This document shows positions 15,447-24,204 of a stretch of 64,000 bases of DNA, one piece after another. Source of the stretch: Caldilineaceae bacterium. GTDB lineage: Bacteria; Chloroflexota; Anaerolineae; Caldilineales; Caldilineaceae. The notes under the pieces were generated by a model. The model had not been told where the DNA came from. It worked only from the letters and a program-made list of their open reading frames with translations, and made no database searches. The first letter of the stretch is position 1, and every line of letters starts with the position of its first letter. Made by a program: the position numbers and the translations under genes. Location of the stretch: the NCBI GenBank assembly GCA_020846635.1, contig JADLDO010000041.1, positions 124,001-188,000 of the forward strand, in the 5' to 3' direction.

Positions 15447-16848
15447 AGTCCCCCACTTCGTTTTCGGGTTGGTGGTCCTGCCCTTCTGCTTGTCCGTCCT
15501 CTAGCGCGCCGCTGCGTACTGCTTCGAGTATCGCTTCCGGTGTTTCTTCCGCTGTTTCTTCGGCCATCTCCTCATGGTCGATGCGCCCCATGCGCGCCTC
15601 TAGCTCGTCCAGGATCACCTCTGGGCTCGCACCATCCAGCGTCAGCCCCTTCAAGTCCAGCGCCAGACGTGCCCACTGGCGACTGCGCGGGGCAAAACGT
15701 GCATCGCGGCTAAAGAGATCGGCCAGCACCTTGCGCTCCAACGTCTGCCGGTTCATTGTCTCGCCCGGTGCCACAGCGTAGTCGGCGCTGTGGCAATCAT
15801 TGCGAATCAGCGGGTGGAGCGCATTGAGAATCTCCGTCGCCATCTCCTCAATTTGGGTCAAGGAGAGCGCGGCCCGGTCAAAGTTCAAGAGCCCATGCAG
15901 ATGAAAATCGACAATCGGCTGCGAGCTTGTTTCCAACCGTGAAGGGCCGAGATCACGCGCGCGGCGGGTCATCAGCTCGCGCGCCTGTTGATACAGGGCA
16001 TCAGGCGACTCAATCAGGTCAGTCTTCAAAAACAGGCGCTCAAAGGGCCGCCGCGGGTTGGCAATCAACTTGGCGGTATGTTTTGGCCCCTCGCTGCGTT
16101 CGGTATCTACCTCAACCAGATAATAGCCCCGCTCCTGCCAGGCAACTTCAAGGGTGGCGCACGTCTCTAGACTGCCGGGATTGTAGATCCAATCTTCGCG
16201 TGTGAAGGGTTTATGGATATGCCCCAACGCCACATAATCGCTATGCTCGCGCAGGAAAGACCATTCACGCATCGACAGCCCGCTCATCCCGTCCACTTCG
16301 CCTTCGATCCCGGCATGGGTGAGAAAAATGCTATATTCCACGCCGTCGCGGGAATGCTCGGCGAGGGCGGCGCTGTAGCCTTCTACCGCTCTGGCAGTGC
16401 CCGCGCCCAGATAGCGCAGCCCATGCACTCGCAGCCCCGGCACCGGGTCATAGTAGGAGCCTTTGGGCCGGGTATAGGTTTGTAACGCGGGTTTGCCCTC
16501 GCTGAATTGGGCATCCAATAAAATGATGTACTGGCGCAGGTTCAGGAATTCCATCCAGCCGATAAAGTCTTCATAATAGGCATGTTCATGGTTGCCCTCG
16601 ACCGCAATGCAAGGAATACGCGCCGTCTTTAACCGCTCCAGCGCAGAAACCGCATGGTTCAGGGTCAGCGCGTCAATGGCGCGCTTGTGAAAAAGATCGC
16701 CCGCCAGCAGAACAAAATCGACCTTTTCCGCAATCGCCACATCAATGACATGGTGGAAGGCGCGGCCAAAGTCATTGAATCGATCTTTCAGATTGTATTG
16801 CCGATAGCCCAAGTGACAATCAGCCATATGTATAAATCGGGCACGCAT
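15427..16848 (-). CDS. sbcD: Mre11/SbcD DNA double-strand break nuclease
   Basis: 473 aa from ATG 16848; a further 25 in-frame residues upstream would translate a palindrome and lack conservation. Calcineurin-type metallophosphoesterase motifs appear in order: FIHMADCHLG, GDLFHKRAID, GNHEHA, FLTHAG and GHIHKP. These bind the two Mn ions that cut DNA. The region after about residue 280 is the capping and Rad50-binding part. The end, from about 430, is acidic and rich in Glu, Gln and Ala (EEMAEETAEETPEAI), unlike the core, and probably disordered. Partner of the overlapping sbcC gene. Confidence 0.94.
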   Translation of the reverse strand: MRARFIHMADCHLGYRQYNLKDRFNDFGRAFHHVIDVAIAEKVDFVLLAGDLFHKRAIDALTLNHAVSALERLKTARIPCIAVEGNHEHAYYEDFIGWMEFLNLRQYIILLDAQFSEGKPALQTYTRPKGSYYDPVPGLRVHGLRYLGAGTARAVEGYSAALAEHSRDGVEYSIFLTHAGIEGEVDGMSGLSMREWSFLREHSDYVALGHIHKPFTREDWIYNPGSLETCATLEVAWQERGYYLVEVDTERSEGPKHTAKLIANPRRPFERLFLKTDLIESPDALYQQARELMTRRARDLGPSRLETSSQPIVDFHLHGLLNFDRAALSLTQIEEMATEILNALHPLIRNDCHSADYAVAPGETMNRQTLERKVLADLFSRDARFAPRSRQWARLALDLKGLTLDGASPEVILDELEARMGRIDHEEMAEETAEETPEAILEAVRSGALEDGQAEGQDHQPENEVGDYANLIG

Positions 16849-16889
16849 AGGGGGTCTCTTAACTTTTCCTTTTATAGATAAACCGCTTC

Positions 16890-16928
16890 GAGAAGTGGTG
16901 CCTTTTTGTGCAGAAGGAACCACTTCTC
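16890..16928. repeat. Imperfect hairpin between the holin-like gene and sbcD
   Basis: Arms GAGAAGTGGT (16890-16899) and ACCACTTCTC (16919-16928) pair perfectly, and an inner CCTT/AAGG pair extends the stem past one bulged base on each side. It lies about 40 nt before the sbcD start. No T run follows, so it may be a leader structure rather than a terminator. Confidence 0.5.
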
Positions 16929-17014
16929 AGCAGGGACGAGGACAGGGGCTTCAGGTGAAACAGGAGACGCGGCAATTTAGCAGGAATCAAGGACGAACAG
17001 GGCAAGCCCGCCGG

Positions 17015-17365
17015 CTAGTTGTTTTCAACCAGAACCCAACTCAAAATCGTGCTGACAATGCTGATGACGAGGGCGCCCAACAGAGCCGCCCAGAAATCGG
17101 TGGTACTCACGCCGCCGGTCAACCACCCCGTCAACATCAACATCAGCGCGTTGATCACAAGTGTGAACAAACCCAGCGTCAGGATGGTTAGGGGGCATGA
17201 AAGAAGTTGCACAATCGGCTTGATAAAGGCATTGACCAAACCAAAGACTACTGCCACCAGTATCAATTGGCCGGTGCTATCCGAAATCGTCAGACCCGGC
17301 ACTAAATATGCAGCAACCCACAGAGCAACTGCGTTAATCACAACCCGAATGACCAGTTGAGCCAT
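17015..17365 (-). CDS. Phage-holin-family four-helix membrane protein
   Basis: 116 aa, almost entirely hydrophobic, with four predicted membrane helices (about 5-22, 30-50, 55-80 and 88-112). It matches the pattern of the bacterial 'phage holin family' (PF04020), with AFIKPIVQLLSCPLTILTLGLF between helices 2 and 3. Despite the name, chromosomal members occur outside prophages and have no established function. No phage genes surround it, so it is not evidence of a prophage. An AGGGG box lies about 8 nt before the ATG. Confidence 0.8.
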   Translation of the reverse strand: MAQLVIRVVINAVALWVAAYLVPGLTISDSTGQLILVAVVFGLVNAFIKPIVQLLSCPLTILTLGLFTLVINALMLMLTGWLTGGVSTTDFWAALLGALVISIVSTILSWVLVENN

Positions 17366-17421
17366 CTCGCTCGCCCCTTTTACCTATTGCTTCTACCTGT
17401 TGATTGATCTGTCGCTACATG

Positions 17422-18441
17422 CTACGGTTCACCGACGCGACAGCGCATGGTGACCAACGTTTGCTGCTCTTGAAAACCAAATTTCTCAACGGCGCGTATG
17501 CCCGCGTGATGCTCGCTGCTCAATGTCACCTTCACCGGCCAGCGGGGGTACTCCTGCAAGGTTGCCAACGCCCATTGCACCATGTAATGCTCAACCATCC
17601 CATACTGCTCCGGTCGCACCCACATTTGCAGATCATGTGTGCCGCGCCAGCGCTCTGCTGTCAGCACCAAAGCCGCTTCAAAGCGCCGGATGCTCTGGAA
17701 GGCACGCCTGTAGATCTGTTGGCGACCGAGCATATGCCAGAGCCACGCGCTGGCCTGCTGCTCAAAGGAGGATTGAAAATCGCTGCGACGAATCGCCCGC
17801 CACCATTGCGTCTGGGCATTGAGTTGATTGGTCGCCAGTTCATACAAAGGCTGCCAATGTTGGGTGGTAAATGGGTGGAAGTTGGTGACGCGTGCCGGGA
17901 ATTCGACGTTATTCGGCACGCGCGCCAGTCGCAGATCGACCATGCCGCCGACCTCTTCAAAACCGAGGTGGCTATAGAGCCGCCGCGCCACGCTGTTGTG
18001 GTCATAGACCTGCAACACCGCCCAACGTCCATCGGCGCTTTCAACATGGGAGAGGGCTTGATTCATCAGGCGACGAGCAATGCCGCGCCCCCGATAGGCG
18101 CGCGCCACAGCAACATTGGCAATCTGCCAGCGATTCCCATATTTATCGGCACGCTGTACCGTGACATTGCCGACAATCTTGCCATCTTCCACCCAGACAA
18201 AGCCGCTAAAGACATCCTCAAGCTCGCCGGTGCTGCGTGAAAGCAACTTGAGCAGCCCGCTGAGGTGGCTCATGATGCGCATCTCGCGCAGCGCCGCCAA
18301 CCCGCGCGGGTCAAGCTCATTGGTAAATGCATCCGCAATCAACTCCGCCACGGGACGCAAATCGCGCCCAATGTCGAAAGGGCGAATACCCGACTGTATG
18401 GGTTCTCGCAACTGCCGAGGTGCAGTGTCGATCAGTGCCAT
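17422..18441 (-). CDS. GNAT-family N-acetyltransferase
   Basis: 339 aa. The N-terminal half is a full GNAT domain, with the acetyl-CoA loop in VARAYRGRGIARRLM (motif A, Q/RxxGxG/A) and the following NSVARRLYSHLGFEEVG helix (motif B). The C-terminal half has a weaker second GNAT-like unit ending in AGIRAVEKFGFQEQQT and lacks a clear CoA-binding loop. Tandem GNATs with one active and one degenerate half are common. Substrate unknown. It lies 77 nt downstream of grpE on the same strand, where dnaK or dnaJ is often found. Confidence 0.85.
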   Translation of the reverse strand: MALIDTAPRQLREPIQSGIRPFDIGRDLRPVAELIADAFTNELDPRGLAALREMRIMSHLSGLLKLLSRSTGELEDVFSGFVWVEDGKIVGNVTVQRADKYGNRWQIANVAVARAYRGRGIARRLMNQALSHVESADGRWAVLQVYDHNSVARRLYSHLGFEEVGGMVDLRLARVPNNVEFPARVTNFHPFTTQHWQPLYELATNQLNAQTQWWRAIRRSDFQSSFEQQASAWLWHMLGRQQIYRRAFQSIRRFEAALVLTAERWRGTHDLQMWVRPEQYGMVEHYMVQWALATLQEYPRWPVKVTLSSEHHAGIRAVEKFGFQEQQTLVTMRCRVGEP

Positions 18442-18518
18442 AACCGTCTCACAATCCTTTGGGGGCCTACCCTACTCACGCACTCTGCAGGATGCAGCCA
18501 CTACGCCAGGCCGCGCCG

Positions 18519-19145
18519 CTACATCGCCACGCGTACCAATGCCGGACGCAGAACCCGGCCTTTGTACAGATAACCCGCGCGCATGACCTCAATAATGTGC
18601 CCGCTGGACACGGAATCACTCGGCTCACTGCTGATGGCCTCATGCAGGTTGGGGTCAAACTCGCCCGATGTATCAATGAGGGTGAGCCCTTGATCGCCTA
18701 ACAGGTCGAGCAATTTTTTACGAATCTGGCGGAAGCCCTGCACCCAGGCAGTTTGGGCAACGTTTCCATTATTGCCTGGGGCCCCACCGTCTTCGGCTTC
18801 CTGCAACTCGCTTGGCACATTTTGAAAGGCCAGATCAAAATCGTCGATCACGGGCAGCAGCCGGTGGATCAGCGCGCCATTGGCCCGCTCTACTTCTTCG
18901 TCTAGCTGCTTCTCCAGACGACGCCGGCTGTTCTGGAAGTCCGCGGCGCTGCGCTGAAGTTTGTCCAGATACTCATCCGCTTTTGCTTGCGCCGCACTCA
19001 ATTCTTCCTGCAATTGCGTAATGATCGCGGCTTCCTCTCGGACTTCCTCGATCACTTCTGCCGAATTGTCGGCACTTGGCGAATCCGCATCGCGCTCCGG
19101 CGTAATGTCCGACGCCATTTCTGCTTGTTTATCGTCACTCATCAT
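18519..19145 (-). CDS. grpE: GrpE nucleotide exchange factor
   Basis: 208 aa. Releases ADP from DnaK in the heat-shock chaperone cycle. The acidic, low-complexity N-terminus (about 1-40) is followed by a long coiled coil (about 40-95) ending in YLDKLQRSAADFQNSRRRLE. The beta domain carries WVQGFRQIRKKLLDLL and the hallmark LHEAISSEPSD and GYLYKGRVLRPALVRV. It is 27 nt downstream of hrcA, as in the common hrcA-grpE-dnaK-dnaJ operon, but dnaK and dnaJ do not follow here. Two adjacent ATG codons could start it; the first is given. Confidence 0.95.
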   Translation of the reverse strand: MMSDDKQAEMASDITPERDADSPSADNSAEVIEEVREEAAIITQLQEELSAAQAKADEYLDKLQRSAADFQNSRRRLEKQLDEEVERANGALIHRLLPVIDDFDLAFQNVPSELQEAEDGGAPGNNGNVAQTAWVQGFRQIRKKLLDLLGDQGLTLIDTSGEFDPNLHEAISSEPSDSVSSGHIIEVMRAGYLYKGRVLRPALVRVAM

Positions 19146-19172
19146 CCTCGTTCCAATCTATCTGACTCGCCC

Positions 19173-20210
19173 TCAGGGGCTATAAATTTCTTCAACCATC
19201 TCGCTCATCAATGCCGCCACAAAACGCACAGCACCCATCGTGCGTCCATAGAGCATCCGCCGCGGCCCCATGACGCCCAACAGCCCTGTCGCGTGATCCA
19301 TGACGCCATAGCGCGCCAGCACCAGGCTAATATCACGCAGTTCGGCAAAGCGCCCATCGCCCGAAATGACGACATGAATGTCGCCCCTGTCACCGTATTG
19401 ATCGACCACCTGCTCCAACACGGACTGTTCCTCAAAGACCTGGACAATCCGGCGCGCATTGTTGCCCTCGGCAAACTCAGGCGCATCCAAAATTTGCATC
19501 AGCCCATCTCGATAAATCTGACCGCTGGACTGGCGATCCATATGGGCGATAAGTTCCACGACCAAAAGGGCCACTTGGCCTGCAAAGGGAGAGAGCGTCC
19601 CCACTCTCTCGCTGATGGCGCTCGCGCTCAACCCCACCAGCAGATCGTTGAGTTCGTTGCTCGTCCGGCTCAACTCGGCTTGCTCCATTGGCTGATCCAA
19701 ATCAAGCAATTGCTGTTTGACCGCGCCCTCTTGCAAGACCAAAATCAACAACACTTTGATGCCGTGGATCGCCACCAATTCCAGGTGCTTAAAACGGCTC
19801 ACGCTCGTACGGGGTGCGGTCGCCAGCGCTGCCGACTGCGTGGTGCGCGCCAATACCGAAGTGCTCAAGCGCAGCCACTGATCCATCTCTTGGCGCGCCT
19901 GGCTAAACTGCACGCGTATATCGCGCCGCTCCGAGGTCGAAAGCTCGGCATCGGAAAGCAAATGTTGTACAAAGTACCTGTAGCCCATATCCGTAGGCAC
20001 GCGGCCCGCGCTGGTATGCGGGTGGGTGAGCAGCCCCTCCCGTTCCAGCGTAGCCAGGTCATTGCGTATCGTCGCCGAGCTAACCCCCAGATCATAATCC
20101 TGGGCAATGGCATTGCTGCCCACAGGCTGCGCGGTTTTTACATATTCCTGAATCACAATCCCCAACAACTTTGCTTGCCGTGGGGTCAAGGTTGAAAGTT
20201 GGTTCACCAT
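19173..20210 (-). CDS. hrcA: Heat-inducible transcription repressor HrcA
   Basis: 345 aa from the ATG at 20210; a TTG four codons upstream is less likely. It represses chaperone operons by binding the CIRCE inverted repeat and depends on GroEL for activity. The N-terminal winged helix shows LTPRQAKLLGIVIQEYV and SSATIRNDLATLEREGLL, then HTSAGRVPTDMGYRYFV. The C-terminal GAF-like domain includes GDRGDIHVVISGDG and GVMGPRRMLYGRTMGAVRF. No CIRCE repeat is visible in the 130 bp upstream, so autoregulation, if present, uses another site. First gene of the hrcA-grpE pair. Confidence 0.95.
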   Translation of the reverse strand: MVNQLSTLTPRQAKLLGIVIQEYVKTAQPVGSNAIAQDYDLGVSSATIRNDLATLEREGLLTHPHTSAGRVPTDMGYRYFVQHLLSDAELSTSERRDIRVQFSQARQEMDQWLRLSTSVLARTTQSAALATAPRTSVSRFKHLELVAIHGIKVLLILVLQEGAVKQQLLDLDQPMEQAELSRTSNELNDLLVGLSASAISERVGTLSPFAGQVALLVVELIAHMDRQSSGQIYRDGLMQILDAPEFAEGNNARRIVQVFEEQSVLEQVVDQYGDRGDIHVVISGDGRFAELRDISLVLARYGVMDHATGLLGVMGPRRMLYGRTMGAVRFVAALMSEMVEEIYSP

Positions 20211-20340
20211 AGGCTCAAACAAGGCGATTTAGAATCATCCCATCCAAAAAATTCCCCTGAAAGGGTACTATCCAATATCTCATATACAAGACTAATTTTA
20301 CCATGCATGGCAAATGCTGCCACGTAAAATAGCATCCAAC

Positions 20341-21840
20341 TTAATAAGCATTACGATTCGTGCCAAAGACCCACTGTACCACGGTGCGGATCAAAATCTT
20401 GAGGTCGAGCGCCAGCGACCAATTCTCGATGTACCACAGATCATACTTCGTCCGCTCAATTATCGATGTGTCGCCGCGCAGCCCGTTGACCTGTGCCCAG
20501 CCGGTGATGCCGGCCTTTTCACGATGGCGATCCATGTAGCGCGGGATGCTCTGGCGGAACTGCTCCACATAGACGGGTCGCTCTGGCCGCGGCCCCACCA
20601 GGCTCATATCGCCGATAAGTACATTGATCAGTTGGGGCAATTCGTCGATGTTAAACCGGCGCAACAAACTGCCCAATTTTGTCCGCCGGGGATCGTCGGG
20701 CGTCGTCCAGCCGGGGCCATCGTTCTCGGCATCCATACGCATCGAACGAAACTTAATCATCTTAAAAGGCCGCGCATCCAGCCCCATGCGCTCCTGGATA
20801 TAAAAGATCGGCCCAGGGCTATCCAATTTGACCAGCAGTGCCGCCAGCAGCAAGAAAGGACTCATCAAGACCAGGGCAATGGCGCTCAACACCAGATCAA
20901 GCCCCCGTTTGAGCGTCAGTTTCCAGCCTTGCAGCGCCACATCGCGCATCGTCAGCAGCGGCAGCCCGCCCAGGTCGCCGATGCCCACTTCGCTCGCCAT
21001 AATCTGGAAGACATCGGGGAAGACGCGGATGCCCACCTTCTCGCGCTCGCAAAGGCTGATAATCCCCACCAAATCCTGATGGCTGCTCTCCGGCAGACCG
21101 ATCACCACTTCGTCAATGCCAAAGCGTTCGATGATCGCAGGAATATCGACCAATGTCCCCAAGACCGGCACGCCCATCACCTTCTGGCGGCGCACATTCT
21201 TGCCACTGTCGATAAAGCCCATGACATGATAGCCCAGCTTACGATTTTGCAGGATCTTCTGCATCAGCATCTGGCCTACTTCGCCCGTACCGATCACCAA
21301 GACCCGGTCATCGCCCACGCCGCGCGCCTGGGCCAGCCATTGAACTTGCGCGTGGATGGCGCGCAGCAAGGTCATGACAAAGATGTTGATGCCTGTGCCC
21401 AGCAAAACAAAGGGGCGATGATAGACAAAATCGGGCAGCCCAAGCGCCAAGATCGCCACGGAGATCAACATGGCAAAAATGTTATAAAAGACGATCCTGA
21501 AGAACTCGTCCAAATGGCTAACCGGACGACGCCTCTGGTACATGCGCTGGCTAAAGAAAATGGCAATCAGCACCGTCACAAAGACTGTGGGCAGCGGCCA
21601 AAACTCCCAGAAGGGGCCGATCACAACGTCTGGATTAGCATCCAGAATGGTGTAGCCAATATAAAAGCTGGCCCATGTCGCCGCCAGGTCGAGAGCCAGC
21701 AGCGCCAGCACAAACAAAAATTGTGCCCGCTTCATCAAGACCGGACGATGGCCGCGCCGTATACGATATTCAGGATAGCTGCTCGTCTCGGTGAGACTCT
21801 GCTGCATAGCTTTTTCTATCTTGGCCTCAAAGTTAGCCAA
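20341..21840 (-). CDS. Undecaprenyl-phosphate sugar phosphotransferase (WcaJ/WbaP type)
   Basis: 499 aa. It starts a surface polysaccharide by moving a sugar-1-phosphate from a nucleotide sugar to undecaprenyl phosphate. Four to five membrane helices lie in residues 35-145. A Rossmann-like domain follows, with VLVIGTGEVGQMLMQKI (about 165-290). The catalytic bacterial sugar transferase domain begins at KRGLDLVLSAIALVLMSPF, continues with GPIFYIQERMGLDARPFKMI and FRSMRMDAE, and ends with FNIDELPQLINVL, GPRPERP and KAGITGWAQV. The TTG at 21840 has GAGGG close by; the ATG at 21807 is the alternative start. The neighbouring GT2 gene (41 nt upstream, same strand) probably acts in the same polysaccharide. 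Confidence 0.93.
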   Translation of the reverse strand: MANFEAKIEKAMQQSLTETSSYPEYRIRRGHRPVLMKRAQFLFVLALLALDLAATWASFYIGYTILDANPDVVIGPFWEFWPLPTVFVTVLIAIFFSQRMYQRRRPVSHLDEFFRIVFYNIFAMLISVAILALGLPDFVYHRPFVLLGTGINIFVMTLLRAIHAQVQWLAQARGVGDDRVLVIGTGEVGQMLMQKILQNRKLGYHVMGFIDSGKNVRRQKVMGVPVLGTLVDIPAIIERFGIDEVVIGLPESSHQDLVGIISLCEREKVGIRVFPDVFQIMASEVGIGDLGGLPLLTMRDVALQGWKLTLKRGLDLVLSAIALVLMSPFLLLAALLVKLDSPGPIFYIQERMGLDARPFKMIKFRSMRMDAENDGPGWTTPDDPRRTKLGSLLRRFNIDELPQLINVLIGDMSLVGPRPERPVYVEQFRQSIPRYMDRHREKAGITGWAQVNGLRGDTSIIERTKYDLWYIENWSLALDLKILIRTVVQWVFGTNRNAY

Positions 21841-21881
21841 ATGCCCTCACTAGACTTGGCTGATTACACCTGTCTTCAATG

Positions 21882-23000
21882 TTAGGACGACCGGTCCGTT
21901 CGCATCTGCAAAGACGGCTGAGTGGGTGCGGGTGTGGACACATTGGCTGTGGTCGAGCCAGAGATGTGCTTGCGCTGCGGCAGGCTGCTCGTGCCACCAC
22001 CCGATCCTCGCCGCGTAAATTCCCACAAATGGCGCGCCACATCCACGCCCCCCTGCACCACAATGCCCAACAGGATCGCTTTGTCTACCCACCAGTTCGT
22101 CTTTTGGCGATAATGTTTCTCATAAAAAATCCACGATGCTTCATGAAAGTCGATGCGCGATTTAGCACTCTGGCGGCTGGCGGCTTCTTTCACATGGGTA
22201 ATCTCCACCTGGCCGTTATACCAGACTTCCCAACCGGCATCCTTCATGCGCTTGGCCCAGTCGAGATCTTCGCCATACATAAAGAAGGCTTCATCCAACA
22301 GACCGACTTGGGCAATCGCCTCGCGCCGCAACAGCATAAAAGCCCCCACGACCGAATCTACCGGATGTACGGCATCTTCGGCATAGAAGCCCAAATTATA
22401 AGCGTTAAAACGGCGGCTTGTGGGAAAGAGCTTGCTCAACCCCACCATCCGGTAAAAGCTAACCTGTGGAGTCGGGAAGCTGCGGCGGCAGGCCCGATCC
22501 AAGCTGCCATCCAGACGGCGCACCCGCGGCCCTGCCACGCCAATTTCAGGTCGCGCATCCATAAAGCGCACCATAGCAGCCAGCGCCGTGGGCGGCACCA
22601 ACGTATCCGGGTTCAACAGCAGCGCATAGCGCGCACGCCGGGCAGCATCCTCCACACCGAAGCCATACCAGCGCAACCCATCATTGTTACCGCTGCTAAA
22701 ACCGCGATTGATCCGGTTCTCAATGAGATGCACGCCTGGGAACTCGGTCTGGACCATCGCCGCGCTGCCATCTGTGCTGGCGTTGTCTACCACGCAAACG
22801 TGATAGCGCAAGGAAGTATCACCGGCAAAAAGTGAGCGCAGGCAATCACGAAGCAGATCGACCGTATTATAGTTCAAGATGACAATTGCCAGATCGAGAT
22901 CGCGCGGCGGGCTCTCGACACTGCTCATACTCGTATGAACCGTACTTGCATTGACGGTACTTGCATTGGCCGTACTCGCTGCTTCTCTTGAGTCCATCAT
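21882..23000 (-). CDS. Family 2 glycosyltransferase (rhamnosyltransferase type)
   Basis: 372 aa from ATG 23000; a TTG 57 nt upstream is possible but adds no conserved residues. The GT-A domain starts at about 35 with LAIVILNYNTVDLLRDCL, then VCVVDNASTDGSAAMVQTEF, LLNPDTLVPPTAL, and the end motif AFFMYGEDLDWAKRMKDAGW. It is the same type as the enzyme at 10870. Residues 9-23 are three pentapeptides in a 15-bp tandem repeat, ahead of the catalytic domain and probably unstructured. The C-terminal 60 residues are basic and Ser/Thr-rich after a short hydrophobic segment. Likely cotranscribed with the downstream sugar phosphotransferase, from the promoter at 23080-23109. Confidence 0.9.
   Translation of the reverse strand: MMDSREAASTANASTVNASTVHTSMSSVESPPRDLDLAIVILNYNTVDLLRDCLRSLFAGDTSLRYHVCVVDNASTDGSAAMVQTEFPGVHLIENRINRGFSSGNNDGLRWYGFGVEDAARRARYALLLNPDTLVPPTALAAMVRFMDARPEIGVAGPRVRRLDGSLDRACRRSFPTPQVSFYRMVGLSKLFPTSRRFNAYNLGFYAEDAVHPVDSVVGAFMLLRREAIAQVGLLDEAFFMYGEDLDWAKRMKDAGWEVWYNGQVEITHVKEAASRQSAKSRIDFHEASWIFYEKHYRQKTNWWVDKAILLGIVVQGGVDVARHLWEFTRRGSGGGTSSLPQRKHISGSTTANVSTPAPTQPSLQMRTDRSS
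22932..22976 (-). repeat. 15-bp tandem repeat coding three pentapeptides in a glycosyltransferase
   Basis: Three exact-length 15-bp units (22976-22962, 22961-22947, 22946-22932) encode STANA, STVNA and STVHT at residues 9-23. Units 1 and 2 differ by few bases and unit 3 is more diverged, as expected for a slippage-derived array. It has the same period as the longer array in gltD at 57768-57887. Confidence 0.75.
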
Positions 23001-23079
23001 CTTCCTAGAGCGTTGCCACACAAAGATCTCTCCGCGCGCGATGCGCGCAGCACCCAAAAGTCGTGGGTATACTTTGAAA

Positions 23080-23109
23080 ATTGTAGCACACCCGGTCGAG
23101 TCAGGTCAA
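23080..23109 (-). promoter_or_regulatory. Probable sigma-70 promoter of the GT2/sugar-transferase operon
   Basis: Minus strand TTGACC (23109-23104) and TACAAT (23085-23080) with 18-bp spacing. Start near 23073, giving a leader of about 70 nt before the ATG at 23000. Confidence 0.55.
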
Positions 23110-23426
23110 AGTGATCGGCGATTCTTGCCACAACCAAACATGGCATCATGCGCCCTCTATTGATTACGGTGGGCAATCGTCGCCCAATCACACGCTGGAT
23201 TTCACCTTCCGCCGCAAATTCTGCGGATAGTCTGGATGAGAGAAGACAGTTTACACCCTTTTACCATGCTAAAATGGGTGCCGCTGGAAAGGAGCCGCAC
23301 AACCAATGGATGCTATCGCCCAAGGGGGACAGGCAAACAAAAAAATAGCTTGCCCAGAGCCGCTGAGACGCAGAGAATTCAGAGTGCTTTTCTCCTCTCT
23401 GGCAGATGGCATAGTGGCACGCTCCA

Positions 23427-23432
23427 TATAAT
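23427..23432 (+). promoter_or_regulatory. Consensus -10 box before the response regulator gene
   Basis: TATAAT about 70 bp before the chosen start codon at 23502. No matching -35 is visible 16-18 bp upstream, so an activator may be needed. A CATCCAT/ATGGATG hairpin follows in the leader. Confidence 0.35.
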
Positions 23433-23501
23433 GCATCCATAGAATGGATGACGATCGATATTATGAAAATGTTCTCGCCAATTTACCAACCTGTTTCTGT
23501 C

Positions 23502-24194
23502 ATGGCTAAAACGATCCTTGTTGTCGATGATGATGCGCTCATGCGCCGCAGTTTGGCTGCCACGTTGGGCCAGGCAGGGTATATTGTGGAGACCGCGGCC
23601 AGTGGCGAAAACGCATTGGAATCTGCACGCCGCAAAGCGCCCGACTTGGTTTTGTTGGATGTGGGGCTACCGGATATGGATGGCATGGACACTTTGCGTC
23701 TATTGCGCCGCGATTTCCCCGGCCTTCTCGTCATTTTCGTGACCGGACGCCGCCGCGAACTCGATGAAATTGTGGGGCTCGAATTAGGAGCCGATGACTA
23801 TATCACCAAGCCCTTTGATATGGACGTTCTGCTCGCCCACATCAAGGCTGTCATGCGCCGCGCCCAGCTACCCTTGCCACGTCCCTCGTTGCAGCCCATC
23901 CGCGTCGGCGACCTCTATATTGACCCGGCCGGGCGCGAAGTGCGCGTGGGGAGCCGCGTGGTCGAGCTTGCACCCAAAGAGTTTGACCTGCTCCACACAT
24001 TGGCGCAACATGCGGGCCGCGTTCTCTCGCTCGATGAACTGCTGGAGCAGGTATGGGGGGCCGAATGGATCGGGGAAAGCCAGACGCTCTATGTTCATGT
24101 ACGTTGGCTGCGCGAAAAAATCGAAGATGATCCGGCCCATCCACGCCGGTTGATGACGGTTCGCGGCACAGGCTATAAACTGGTCGTGCCTTAG
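23502..24194 (+). CDS. OmpR/PhoB-family response regulator
   Basis: 230 aa, starting at MAKTILVVDDD. Receiver domain with acidic pocket D9-D11, phospho-acceptor D53 in LVLLDVGLPDMDG, T81, and K103 in YITKPF. The C-terminal winged helix (about 130-230) has the OmpR signature VELAPKEFDLLHTLAQHAGR, the recognition-helix region LYVHVRWLREKIEDDP, and the closing VRGTGYKL. It binds DNA as a dimer when phosphorylated. The sensor kinase gene starts 10 nt downstream. In-frame ATGs further upstream (23448, 23466) add only residues before the receiver. The plus-strand phosphohydrolase and HtrA genes that follow are likely targets. Confidence 0.95.
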   Translation: MAKTILVVDDDALMRRSLAATLGQAGYIVETAASGENALESARRKAPDLVLLDVGLPDMDGMDTLRLLRRDFPGLLVIFVTGRRRELDEIVGLELGADDYITKPFDMDVLLAHIKAVMRRAQLPLPRPSLQPIRVGDLYIDPAGREVRVGSRVVELAPKEFDLLHTLAQHAGRVLSLDELLEQVWGAEWIGESQTLYVHVRWLREKIEDDPAHPRRLMTVRGTGYKLVVP

Positions 24195-24204
24195 GATAGC
24201 ACCC

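Larger units (their letters stand above)
23001..23501. other. 500-bp divergent intergenic region
   Basis: Between the minus-strand GT2 gene and the plus-strand response regulator. It contains the GT2 promoter (23080-23109), a perfect TATAAT (23427-23432) upstream of the regulator, and a small 7-bp hairpin (23434-23450) in that leader. The short open frames inside lack ribosome-binding sites and protein-like composition. No tRNA or known RNA fold was recognised. Confidence 0.5.

Noticed and set aside
16849-16923. N-terminal extension of sbcD to 16923
   Set aside because: The added 25 residues cover a hairpin and are basic and unlike Mre11; the catalytic domain starts right after the ATG at 16848.
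17015-17365. Holin-family gene as sign of a prophage
   Set aside because: No other phage gene, integrase or attachment site is nearby; chromosomal members of this family occur without phages.
22155-22163. TTAGCACTC, the left half of a CIRCE element
   Set aside because: It lies inside a GT2 coding region and has no matching GAGTGCTAA nearby.
23236-23442. Small open frame in the 500-bp intergenic region
   Set aside because: No ribosome-binding site, no protein-like pattern, and it ends in the promoter region of the regulator.
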